This document shows, piece after piece, positions 56,892 to 64,000 of a DNA stretch of 64,000 nt. The stretch is taken from contig NZ_BMLY01000002.1 in assembly GCF_014645555.1 (NCBI RefSeq), positions 613,109 through 677,108 on the forward strand, read 5' to 3'. Positions within the stretch are counted from its first letter, which is position 1. Every line of letters begins with the position of its first letter. The notes under the pieces were generated by a model. The model was not told where the DNA came from, did not search any database, and saw only the letters and a list, made by a program, of their open reading frames with translations. This stretch comes from Silvimonas amylolytica. GTDB taxonomy: Bacteria; Pseudomonadota; Gammaproteobacteria; Burkholderiales; Chitinibacteraceae. Both the position numbers and the translations under genes were made by a program.

Positions 56892-57497
56892 GTGTACGGA
56901 GAGAGCACCCTGGACGCGACGGACAAGCTGACGGCATTTCTTGCCGAGGTAGAGCGCCGGGCGTTCAAGCAGGCGCAATACGCCGTGCAGGATGAAGATA
57001 CTGCACTCGATATTGTGCAGGACGCCATGATGCGGCTGGCTGACCGCTATGCAAGTCGTCCGCCGGAAGAGTGGCCGATGCTGTTTCAGCGTATCTTGCA
57101 AAATGCCATTCGGGATCATTTCCGCCGCCAGAAAGTACGCGGTTTCTGGGTTACGTTGTTCTCTGCATTTGAAAGCAAGGATGACGACGGCGACGCGGGC
57201 GATCCCATGGAGTGGCTGGGGGCCGATATGCAGGCGCCAAGCCCCGAAGAAGAGCACGATCAGGCGCGCACCATGGCCCTGATCGAAGAAGGGGTGGCAC
57301 AATTACCTGCACGTCAACGCGAAGCCTTTATGCTGCGTTACTGGGAAGAGCTGGACGTTGCAGAAACCGCCGCCGCAATGGGGTGCTCTGAGGGGAGTGT
57401 GAAAACACACTGCTCGCGCGCCACGCATGCATTGTCACAATGGCTCCAGCGGCGTGGTATAGATTGGTATGGAACACGGGGAGGGACGCAGGAATGA
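56892..57497 (+). CDS. RNA polymerase sigma factor, ECF/sigma-70 family
   Basis: The 201-residue protein has sigma region 2 (QYAVQDEDTALDIVQDAMMRLADRY and LFQRILQNAIRDHFRRQK). A charged linker (FESKDDDGDAGDP, about 93-120) leads to region 4 (LPARQREAFMLRYWEELDVAETAAAMGCSEGSVKTHCSRA). No regions 1 or 3 are present. The start is GTG with AAGG nearby. It overlaps the DUF3619 gene (ATGA), so that membrane protein may be its anti-sigma factor (inference). Confidence 0.93.
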   Translation: MYGESTLDATDKLTAFLAEVERRAFKQAQYAVQDEDTALDIVQDAMMRLADRYASRPPEEWPMLFQRILQNAIRDHFRRQKVRGFWVTLFSAFESKDDDGDAGDPMEWLGADMQAPSPEEEHDQARTMALIEEGVAQLPARQREAFMLRYWEELDVAETAAAMGCSEGSVKTHCSRATHALSQWLQRRGIDWYGTRGGTQE

Positions 57498-57901
57498 ACG
57501 GTCCGTCTATGAACGAACGCGATTTTGGTCGACAAGTGAAAACGGTGCTGGATCAGGCACCGGTCAGCGCCAGGGTAGAGACTCGCCTTGCGGCAGCCCG
57601 CCAGCGAGCGGTGGCGCGCGCGGTCGAAATACAACGTCGCCCCGTGTTGGTCACACGCCTTGCCGGCGCTTCACACTGGTTCTCTGAAAAATGGCATGCC
57701 CATCCGGCGGCCTGGAGTACAGGTGTGGCGTTTGCCCTTTTGCTGGCATTCAGTGCTGCCTGGCAGATGCAGGTGCATAGCGTTGAAGCAGAGCGTACTG
57801 CCGTTGATGTCCAGATGCTGGCAGACGAAGTGCCCCTGGATACTTTTATCGATACCCGGTTTGAACAATGGTCCAATACGCCAGCTACCGAACGCGACTA
57901 A
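57494..57901 (+). CDS. DUF3619 family membrane protein
   Basis: The 135-residue protein has a cytoplasmic N-terminus (NERDFGRQVKTVLDQAPVSARVETRLAAARQRAV), one helix (AWSTGVAFALLLAFSAAW, about 77-94) and a short periplasmic tail with DVQMLADEVPLDTFIDTRFEQW. This fits DUF3619, found beside sigma genes in Betaproteobacteria. The topology resembles anti-sigma factors, but that role is inferred from its position. ATG 57494 overlaps the sigma stop by four bases. Confidence 0.87.
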   Translation: MNGPSMNERDFGRQVKTVLDQAPVSARVETRLAAARQRAVARAVEIQRRPVLVTRLAGASHWFSEKWHAHPAAWSTGVAFALLLAFSAAWQMQVHSVEAERTAVDVQMLADEVPLDTFIDTRFEQWSNTPATERD

Positions 57902-58299
57902 CCCTCGTTGCCGGCATCTTGCTGGCGACCCTGCTGATTGCCCCTGCGGCTTACGCTGATCCGGCGGAGTGGGCAGGGCTTGACCCTGCCCAGCGTGAAG
58001 TGCTGGCGCCAGTAGCAGGTCAGTGGGACCAGTTGCCGGAAGATTCCAAAACCACGCTCATGCGCGTGGCCAAGCGTTACGAAAACCTCTCTCCTGAGCA
58101 GCAGGATCGTGTACGTGACCGTATTGGCCAGTGGGCCAGCATGTCGCATGAAGAACGCGAGCGTGCGCGCGAGAACTATCGCAAGTTCAAGGCCATGAGC
58201 CCGGCGCAACGCCAGCAACTTATCCAGCATACCAATGCCAACACCAACGTGGCGCCGCACCCCAATCCGGTGACGCACGCTGCGGGTGCCAAGCGCTAA
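57868..58299 (+). CDS. DUF3106 domain protein, exported
   Basis: The 143-residue protein has a signal peptide (TLVAGILLATLLIAPAAYA) and a helical mature part with repeats such as LDPAQREVLAPVAGQWDQLPEDSKTTLMRVAKRYENLSPEQQDRV and MSPAQRQQLIQ. This matches DUF3106, a short-helix repeat family resembling CpxP-like periplasmic sensors. It overlaps the DUF3619 gene by 34 bases, indicating translational coupling. A His/Asn-rich C-terminal tail may bind metal (inference). Confidence 0.86.
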   Translation: MVQYASYRTRLTLVAGILLATLLIAPAAYADPAEWAGLDPAQREVLAPVAGQWDQLPEDSKTTLMRVAKRYENLSPEQQDRVRDRIGQWASMSHEERERARENYRKFKAMSPAQRQQLIQHTNANTNVAPHPNPVTHAAGAKR

Positions 58300-58850
58300 T
58301 GACAGTCTTGTCTGGTCGTGCTGGCTGGTGGCGCCGTCTTTTCGCCTGGTGTTATGAACTTCTCTTGTTGATCCCGGTGTTGTTGCTGGCTGGTGCCCTT
58401 TTTCAGGGTTTGTTCCAGCTGCTGACGCGCATGCCTGTTGATCAGATTTCTCACCTGCCCTGGGCGCGCAACCTGTCTTTTGTCTGGTTGCTGCTGGCGA
58501 TGTTTGGCTACTTTGCCTGGTGCTGGAAACGCGGTGGCCAGACACTGGCCATGAAAACATGGCGTATCCGGTTGGTGAGTGCAACCGGCGAGCGCGTGTG
58601 CTGGCGTGCGGTGCTGGTGCGTTTTGTCACTGCGCTAATCTGTTTTGCGCCGGTGATTCCGCTGTGGCTCATGGTGCGGTTGGATGCATCATGGTTGCCA
58701 TGGGCCCAGTTCTCTTTGGCCTGGTGCATCATCCCGTTTGCGTGGGCCTGGTTTGATGGCGACAAACAGTTTTTACACGATCGCCTTGCTGGTACCCGTC
58801 TGGTATTTGCGCCCAAACAGCCACGCCAGCAGCAAGAGCAGGCCGCCTGA
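58299..58850 (+). CDS. RDD family membrane protein
   Basis: The 183-residue protein has four membrane helices in two pairs. It starts with AGWWRRLFAWCYELLLLIPVLLLAG, where the usual Arg-Asp-Asp of the first helix reads Arg-x(4)-Tyr-Glu. RIRLVSATGERVCWRAVLVRFVT and a late DGDKQFLHDRLAGTRLV are characteristic of the family. The function is unknown. ATG overlaps the DUF3106 stop by one base. Its 3' end overlaps the convergent lnt gene by 78 bases. Confidence 0.9.
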   Translation: MTVLSGRAGWWRRLFAWCYELLLLIPVLLLAGALFQGLFQLLTRMPVDQISHLPWARNLSFVWLLLAMFGYFAWCWKRGGQTLAMKTWRIRLVSATGERVCWRAVLVRFVTALICFAPVIPLWLMVRLDASWLPWAQFSLAWCIIPFAWAWFDGDKQFLHDRLAGTRLVFAPKQPRQQQEQAA

Positions 58851-60278
58851 GGCTAACGCGGCCCAGTCTCCCCAACGTGCATACGGTGTCTCGCCAGAGT
58901 AGTTCTGCGCGGTGCCTTCCAGCACAGCTCGTTGCCGTTCTGGCAGCACCTTCATCAGTTGTCCTTTCTCGTTGATGATTGCCGTCATGCCGGTATTGGT
59001 GGCGCGTAGCATCCAGCGCCCCGTTTCCAGTGCCCGTGCTTGCGACATCTGGGTCTGCTGCCAGGCAGCCCAGGAGCCATCAAACCATGCCAGGTTGGAG
59101 ACATTCACCAGCATCGTGGCTTGCGGCAGGGCATTGATGATCTCGCGGCCGTAGACATCCTCGTAGCAGATGTTGGGCGCCAGCTTTGTCGTCTTCCCAA
59201 TGCTGAATGGCGCTTGCTTGCTGGCACCTGGCGTGAAGCCATCCAGTGGCATGTTGAGATAGTGGTACATCCAGCCAAACAACGCTGGCACAGGGACAAA
59301 CTCGCCAAATGGCACGAGATGATGCTTGCTGTAGATTGGCAGGTTTGCGTCGGTCAGCAACATGACCGAGTTGTAGTACTCATCTTTGTGCGGACCGGTG
59401 AGTGGCACACCGGTTACCAGTGCACGTGGCTCTACGGCAGCGCGTAGATACTCCAGGTACCAGTCAGGCGTATCCGATAAAAACGAGGGAATGGCCGTCT
59501 CCGGCAAGATCACAATATCGCCCTTGGCCTGCCGGGTCAGGTGCAGGTAGATGCGCAAGTTGTCGAGATAATGCGCCTGAGCCCATTTCTCATCCTGCGG
59601 GATAGCCCCCTGTGCCAGGCTGACACTGACCGGTTGGCCTACGGGCTGCGTCCAGGCTACGTACGATAGCCCCCAACCGGCCAGCCACACCGCCAGTACG
59701 CTAGCCCATGCAGCGGGTTTGCGCGCAAAGGTCACCAGTACACCCGCGGACAGTGCCAGAATCAGGCCTATGCCATAGACCCCCACAATCGGCGCGAAAC
59801 CGGAAAGTGGCGTCATCGGGATTTGCGAAGTACCGACCGTGGCCCACGGAAACCCGGTAAATAGCCAGCCTCGCAACCACTCGCTCAATATGAATGTCGC
59901 GGGCAGCGTGATGGCAGTGCGTAGCCAGGGTGTGCGGCCCAGCGTGTGACCCAGCCAGGCCCCCAATGCCGGGAACAACGCGAGATACATCGCTAGCAAG
60001 AACACGCAACCTGCGGCCATCCAGGCAGGCATGCCGCCAAATGTGTGCAGGCTGATGAAGATCCAGTAGATATTGGCGCAGAAATAACCCAGACCCCATG
60101 CGTAGCCTTGCCAGGCCGCTCGTTTGCCAGTCTCGGCTTTTCCGGTCAGCGCAATCAGAACGGCCAGACCCAGCCACATCAGGACAAAAGCCCGCACCGG
60201 CGCATAGGCAAATACGGTCACGGCGCCGCTAGCGGCCAGCAGGGCGCATTGCCCGGCACGCAAAGATGAAAATCGCAT
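58773..60278 (-). CDS. lnt: Apolipoprotein N-acyltransferase
   Basis: The 501-residue inner-membrane enzyme adds the third acyl chain to lipoproteins. Six to eight membrane helices precede a periplasmic nitrilase domain. Catalytic residues are visible: Glu in VILPETAIPSF, Lys in the central loop and Cys in APNICYEDVYGREI. ATG 60278 lacks a strong ribosome site; the TTG eight codons upstream is the alternative. It lies 41 bases after corC, in the same order as E. coli. The final 26 codons overlap the RDD gene on the other strand. Confidence 0.95.
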   Translation of the reverse strand: MRFSSLRAGQCALLAASGAVTVFAYAPVRAFVLMWLGLAVLIALTGKAETGKRAAWQGYAWGLGYFCANIYWIFISLHTFGGMPAWMAAGCVFLLAMYLALFPALGAWLGHTLGRTPWLRTAITLPATFILSEWLRGWLFTGFPWATVGTSQIPMTPLSGFAPIVGVYGIGLILALSAGVLVTFARKPAAWASVLAVWLAGWGLSYVAWTQPVGQPVSVSLAQGAIPQDEKWAQAHYLDNLRIYLHLTRQAKGDIVILPETAIPSFLSDTPDWYLEYLRAAVEPRALVTGVPLTGPHKDEYYNSVMLLTDANLPIYSKHHLVPFGEFVPVPALFGWMYHYLNMPLDGFTPGASKQAPFSIGKTTKLAPNICYEDVYGREIINALPQATMLVNVSNLAWFDGSWAAWQQTQMSQARALETGRWMLRATNTGMTAIINEKGQLMKVLPERQRAVLEGTAQNYSGETPYARWGDWAALASGGLLLLLAWLFGRKYQTGTSKAIV

Positions 60279-60319
60279 GGTTGTTCGTTCAGGGTCAGGC
60301 AATGCGCAAAAGCGCGAGG

Positions 60320-61189
60320 TCAGTCTTCTTCACCGATGGGCGCAGTGATTTCAGGCAGTTTTTCGATCAATACGCTGTGCACGCGACGACTGTCTGCCCG
60401 TACGATCTGAAAGCGGTAGCCTTCAAACGCAATGGTTTCGCCGCGCTTGGGGACATGGCCAAACTTGTTGGTCACAAGGCCAGCAACGGTGTCGAACTCC
60501 TCATCCGTGAATTCGGCGCCCAACGCTTCATTCAAATCGCCAATCTCGGTCAGGCCCTTCACGCGCCAGTGACCCTTGCGATCCAGCACGATATTGTCTT
60601 CAGACTCGTCGTAATCGTATTCGTCTTCAATGTCGCCGACGATCTGTTCCATGACGTCTTCAATGGTCACGAGACCGGCAACGCCACCGTATTCATCGAC
60701 CACAATTGCCATGTGATTACGGTTTTTGCGGAAGTCTTTCAGCAGCACGTTCAGGCGTTTGGATTCGGGGATGAACACCGCAGGGCGCAGCATATCGCGC
60801 AGATCAAATTCTTCATCCAGCGCGTAATAACGCAGCAGGTCTTTGGCCAGCAGCACGCCCAGCACGTTGTCTTTGCCGCCGTCGATCACCGGGAAGCGCG
60901 AGTGGGCCGTTTCAATGACAAAGGGGACGAATTCATCCAGCGCAGTGGACAGGTCGATCACGTCCATCTGGCTGCGTGGCACCATGATGTCACGGACCTG
61001 CATGTCGCCGACATTCAGTACGCCTTCGATCATGGCCAGTGCGTCAGCGTCCAGCAAATGGCGTTCAAAGGCGGAGTGGAGGATTTCTACAAGCTCGCCG
61101 CGATCTTCAGGTTCACGCAGCAGAAAGTGGGTCAGTCGCTCAAGCCAGGATTGCTTGTGCGACGTGGAAGGCTGTGAGGCCTCGTCCAT
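60320..61189 (-). CDS. corC: CorC/HlyC-type CBS-domain transporter-associated protein
   Basis: The 289-residue protein begins with a short amphipathic stretch and has a CBS pair (VRDIMVPRSQMDVIDL and RKNRNHMAIVVDEYGGVAGLVTIEDVMEQIVGDIEDEYD). A CorC_HlyC domain follows (TVAGLVTNKFGHVPKRGETIAFEGYRFQIV). No membrane domain is present, as in E. coli YbeX. It has been linked to magnesium and cobalt efflux and to rRNA metabolism. It sits between ybeY and lnt, as in many Proteobacteria. Confidence 0.94.
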   Translation of the reverse strand: MDEASQPSTSHKQSWLERLTHFLLREPEDRGELVEILHSAFERHLLDADALAMIEGVLNVGDMQVRDIMVPRSQMDVIDLSTALDEFVPFVIETAHSRFPVIDGGKDNVLGVLLAKDLLRYYALDEEFDLRDMLRPAVFIPESKRLNVLLKDFRKNRNHMAIVVDEYGGVAGLVTIEDVMEQIVGDIEDEYDYDESEDNIVLDRKGHWRVKGLTEIGDLNEALGAEFTDEEFDTVAGLVTNKFGHVPKRGETIAFEGYRFQIVRADSRRVHSVLIEKLPEITAPIGEED

Positions 61190-61261
61190 AAATGTGATTG
61201 CTCCTTGATGCCTTAAGCAAAAACGACGGAAATAGTCGGTAAAAGCGTGTCCACCGGCAAC

Positions 61262-61750
61262 TTATCCGTCGATTTCCTTATCGAGGCGATACGGGTCATC
61301 ATAACCCAAAGACATGACAATCTGGCTTTCCAGGGCTTCCATCTCTTCGGCTTCGTCGTCTTCGATATGATCGAAACCCTGCAGATGAAGCAAGCCGTGT
61401 ACCAGCAGATGACAGTAGTGCGCTTCCAGCGTGATGCCCTGCTCGGCTGCCTCACGCTCGACCACGGGCGCGCACAGTACCAGATCACCCATTAATGGCA
61501 GGCCGGGGATGTCGGGCATGTCGCCATCTTCGTCAAAGGTGAAGGTCAGCACGTTGGTGGCGTAGTCTTTGCCACGATATTCCCGGTTCAGCGTCTGACC
61601 TTCCTCCGCATCGACGATACGCACGGTCACTTCAGCCTGCTTCACATTGGGGCGCAAAGCGGCTTCAGCCCAGGTTTTCAGCTGGCTTTTGGGTGGAACG
61701 CCGGCCGCTGCGGATTCAATCTGCAGTGCCAGTTTCAGCTTTTTGCTCAT
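61262..61750 (-). CDS. ybeY: Endoribonuclease YbeY, 16S rRNA maturation
   Basis: The 162-residue protein carries the zinc motif His-x3-His-x5-His as [15 protein letters not shown] (about 120-134), and the GDLVLCAP strand. YbeY processes the 3' end of 16S rRNA and takes part in ribosome quality control. Its ATG overlaps the phoH stop by four bases. The downstream corC starts 72 bases later. Confidence 0.95.
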   Translation of the reverse strand: MSKKLKLALQIESAAAGVPPKSQLKTWAEAALRPNVKQAEVTVRIVDAEEGQTLNREYRGKDYATNVLTFTFDEDGDMPDIPGLPLMGDLVLCAPVVEREAAEQGITLEAHYCHLLVHGLLHLQGFDHIEDDEAEEMEALESQIVMSLGYDDPYRLDKEIDG

Positions 61751-62793
61751 TCGGCCAGACCGCCTGCGGCTTGCTCGGCGCGTTTTTGCGCTTCACGCTC
61801 GGCCTTGCGCTGGGCCGCTTCAATGTCGCGCTGTCTGGTGGCTTTGTCGTAGGCATCGACAATCTTTTGCACCAACGGATGGCGCACCACGTCTTCGCTG
61901 GTGAAGTAATGCAGGGCAATGCCGCGGATATTGGCCAGCACTTCCTGGGCATCGACCAGACCGGACTTCTGGTTTTTGGGTAGATCGACCTGTGTCGGGT
62001 CACCGGTGATCACCGCTTTGGAGCCAAAGCCGATGCGGGTCAGGAACATTTTCATTTGTTCTGGTGAACTGTTTTGCGCTTCATCCAGAATCACAAACGA
62101 GTGATTGAGGGTACGCCCGCGCATGAAGGCCAGCGGGGCGATCTCGATGATGCCTTTTTCAAAGAGTTTGGTGACCTTGTCAAACCCCATCAGGTCATAC
62201 AGTGCGTCATACAGCGGGCGCAAGTACGGGTCGACTTTCTGAACCAGATCGCCAGGCAAGAAACCCAGTTTTTCCCCGGCTTCTACGGCCGGACGTACCA
62301 GCACCAGACGCTTGACGAGATCGCGCTCAAGCGCGTCCACCGCGCAGGCGACCGCCAGATAGGTTTTGCCGGTACCGGCGGGGCCGATGCCGAAGGTGAT
62401 GTCGTGTTCCTGAATGGCGCGGATGTACTGGGTCTGACGCGGCGTGCGGCCGCGCAGATCAGAACGGCGCGTACGCAGTTGGGTGGCGCCATCCTCTGCG
62501 CCGTCATATTCGGCGGGATTGGACAACTCAATGATGCCCAACTGGATGTCATCCAGTTCCAGCGCTTCATCAGCCTCGTTGTAAAAGTGTTCCAGCGCGG
62601 TGATCGCCAGTTCCACTTTCTTGCCGGCGCCGGACACTTTGAAGTGTTCCTGGCGGCGGGCGATCGTGACGTCCAGCGCGGTTTCGATTTGCTTGATGTT
62701 CTCATCAAGCGCACCGCAGAGATTGGCCAGGCGGCGGTTATCGACCGGAGTAAAAGAGACAGTTTGCGTATTCAAGGTGGGTCTGTTTTCCAC
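61747..62793 (-). CDS. ybeZ: PhoH-like ATPase (YbeZ)
   Basis: The 348-residue cytoplasmic P-loop protein has the Walker A motif GPAGTGKT near residue 138 and Walker B-like [10 protein letters not shown]. Characteristic stretches are [17 protein letters not shown] and [19 protein letters not shown]-like N-terminal segment ([22 protein letters not shown]) may bind RNA. It partners YbeY in RNA metabolism. The usual upstream miaB is absent; a YecA-like gene sits there instead. Confidence 0.95.
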   Translation of the reverse strand: MENRPTLNTQTVSFTPVDNRRLANLCGALDENIKQIETALDVTIARRQEHFKVSGAGKKVELAITALEHFYNEADEALELDDIQLGIIELSNPAEYDGAEDGATQLRTRRSDLRGRTPRQTQYIRAIQEHDITFGIGPAGTGKTYLAVACAVDALERDLVKRLVLVRPAVEAGEKLGFLPGDLVQKVDPYLRPLYDALYDLMGFDKVTKLFEKGIIEIAPLAFMRGRTLNHSFVILDEAQNSSPEQMKMFLTRIGFGSKAVITGDPTQVDLPKNQKSGLVDAQEVLANIRGIALHYFTSEDVVRHPLVQKIVDAYDKATRQRDIEAAQRKAEREAQKRAEQAAGGLAE

Positions 62794-62862
62794 TGCTAAA
62801 AAAGGCGACGGCCGGGCAGATCCCGAATGGGAACTCCCGGCGCAAGCCCTTGGTGGCGTTGC

Positions 62863-63504
62863 TTAGTGACGCGTACGGTTGCCACGGCCCGGACGGCTGG
62901 CGCGGACTTCGGTTTGCTCTTGCCAGTATTCGCGGATGGTAGGAATCACCTCCGGCAAGGCCGCGGCCAGATTGTGTTCAAACTTTGCGAGGTCTTCACC
63001 AGCGGCCTGGGCCTGGTTGCGCGCATCTTCATCTGCACAATCCAGAATCGGCGAAATCAGCTGAACGGCTTCTTCGTCATCCATCATTGGCTGCCAGCCG
63101 CGCTGGTTCAGCGAAGTGCCCAGCATGAAGCCGTAGCACCACTGCTGTACGATATCCAGATTGCGCTCCTGATCCAGATAGACCATCGGCGTGAAAGACG
63201 GTGGCTCAGCGTTCAGTTCATCAGTCAGGTGGTTGTAGAGTCGCAGGATCAAGCCTTCGATGTGTTCTTGCTGCGCGCGACTTTCCCATTCCGGCTTTTC
63301 ACCGTGTTCACCCCAAACGAGGCCAAACCAGCTATCTGGCGCAAGTTCTTCCGGGCCGACCAGTTGGGCGGTCAGAAAGCCGTGCAGCATCGAGATGTCC
63401 ATGGACTGGATCGGGGCAGCATCTGACTCCAGGAACGTCGCCAGTTCGTCCAGTTCTGCTTCGGTCAGGGTGGCGAGCAATTCGTTGTCTTTAGGGGAGG
63501 GCAT
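62863..63504 (-). CDS. YecA/UPF0149 family protein
   Basis: The 213-residue protein has the family pattern: an N-terminal helical region with LTEAELDELATFL, the segment MDISMLHGFLTAQLVGPEELAPDSW, then WCYGFMLG. The C-terminal tail is Arg-rich (RASRPGRGNRTRH) and lacks the usual SEC-C zinc motif. The function is unknown; some UPF0149 members associate with ribosomes or SecA. Confidence 0.9.
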   Translation of the reverse strand: MPSPKDNELLATLTEAELDELATFLESDAAPIQSMDISMLHGFLTAQLVGPEELAPDSWFGLVWGEHGEKPEWESRAQQEHIEGLILRLYNHLTDELNAEPPSFTPMVYLDQERNLDIVQQWCYGFMLGTSLNQRGWQPMMDDEEAVQLISPILDCADEDARNQAQAAGEDLAKFEHNLAAALPEVIPTIREYWQEQTEVRASRPGRGNRTRH

Positions 63505-63523
63505 TCAGGTTTCCTTGCCGTAA

Positions 63524-64000
63524 TCACAGTTCAAACAGACTGCGATGGATTTTCACAACAACCTTGCGGACATGTTCCGGCCCGTTTTGCGTCTGGCAGC
63601 ACGGGCGGTGGATGTCATCCGGGAAAAACACCGCGAACATGCCGGGCCCAAGGTCAAAAAAGGCTTCATTCACGGGTGGCGCAAAGAAAGCGATATCGTG
63701 CCGGTCCCACAAATTTTCAATCACCGATTCACCTGACTGACCCCGCCGGGCCACGCCATAGCGCTCAGTGCCCGATAGCACCAACTGGATATCTACATGT
63801 TGCAGGTGTGCTTCTGGCCGATGTTGTTCGGCTGGTGCAGTCAGTGGCGTCTGGATCATGAAGAACATGCCCTCAATATCCAGCGGGTATTTACCCGGAG
63901 CCATGCTGGCCAGATCAAGCCCGGCTAAAGCTTGCAACGCGGTGTTGACCGGGGCGGGGAAATATCCGCGCCCGTTTTGCCAGTTTGATAGATCACTCAG
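63524..64000 (-). CDS. YhcH/YjgK/YiaL family protein (5' end beyond window)
   Basis: The frame is open through the right window edge and begins LSDLSNWQNGRGYFPAPVNTALQALAGLDL, which lacks only the first few residues of the family. The cupin-like motif RPEAHLQHVDIQLVLSG (HxxxxD/E) and the late FFPDDIHRPCCQ hold the metal-binding His and Glu/Asp residues. Family members act on sugars in sialic acid or sugar-acid pathways, though the substrate here is unknown. Seen length is 158 residues. Confidence 0.88.
   Translation of the reverse strand: MSDLSNWQNGRGYFPAPVNTALQALAGLDLASMAPGKYPLDIEGMFFMIQTPLTAPAEQHRPEAHLQHVDIQLVLSGTERYGVARRGQSGESVIENLWDRHDIAFFAPPVNEAFFDLGPGMFAVFFPDDIHRPCCQTQNGPEHVRKVVVKIHRSLFEL

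Overview
The window looks like chromosome from a free-living Betaproteobacterium, most likely Neisseriales (Chromobacteriaceae or Chitinibacteraceae type). The basis is the class-typical block of sigma factor, DUF3619, DUF3106 and RDD genes, a complete Pil-Chp chemotaxis cluster, ilvI-ilvN-ilvC, and phoH-ybeY-corC-lnt. The taxon is inferred from gene content and order only. No transposase, integrase, phage gene or CRISPR array was seen, and coding density is high.

Layout. 1-4.4 kb: tail of an aldo/keto reductase, an NAD-dependent epimerase-like SDR, a second SDR, a quinone-reductase-like MDR enzyme and a divergent LysR regulator. 4.5 kb: tRNA-Lys(UUU) with its own promoter and terminator. 4.9-13.2 kb: a soluble GAF histidine kinase, an outer-membrane barrel protein, a 1475-residue hybrid kinase with phosphorelay and a REC/HD-GYP regulator. 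13.7-18 kb: a lipoprotein pectinesterase, an orphan TRAP binding protein and a secreted PI-PLC-like enzyme. 18.1-20.8 kb: an OmpR-type regulator, a PAS-GAF-GGDEF protein and a conserved unknown. 20.9-23.2 kb: two divergent citrate-synthase homologues, one with an N-terminal DNA-binding motif. 23.3-33.4 kb: pilG-pilH-pilI-pilJ-pilL for twitching motility.

34-42 kb: a YidB-like gene, then a tight five-gene operon (two DUF2298/YYY giant membrane proteins, a GT2 polyprenyl-phosphate sugar synthase, a UPF0104 flippase-like protein and an FAD amine-oxidase-fold enzyme). It reads as an uncharacterised lipid-linked glycan pathway and is the best candidate for a new system here. 42-45 kb: a YkgJ-like cysteine-cluster protein, a decayed DUF817 gene, a second Thr-Pro-rich lipoprotein and a DUF899 protein. 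45-50.7 kb: an iron-uptake locus (exbD, exbB, tonB on one strand; receptor, PiuC-like hydroxylase and PepSY membrane protein on the other) with Fur-box-like sites between. 50.9-56.2 kb: an acetate-permease-family protein, two paralogous lipoproteins, and ilvI-ilvN-ilvC. 56.9-58.9 kb: the sigma-factor operon. 58.8-62.8 kb: the phoH-ybeY-corC-lnt run. 62.9-64 kb: a YecA-like protein and a truncated YhcH-family gene.

Two patterns cut across loci. The pectinesterase and the second Thr-Pro lipoprotein, 29.5 kb apart, share a ~90-bp upstream region ending in a TGATATATCA palindrome and have the same protein layout (lipobox Cys24, then Thr-Pro linker), suggesting one surface regulon. Cyclic-di-GMP and phosphorelay proteins are dense between 4.9 and 20 kb, which with twitching motility and secreted pectin- and lipid-active enzymes suggests a surface-attached, plant-debris lifestyle (inference).
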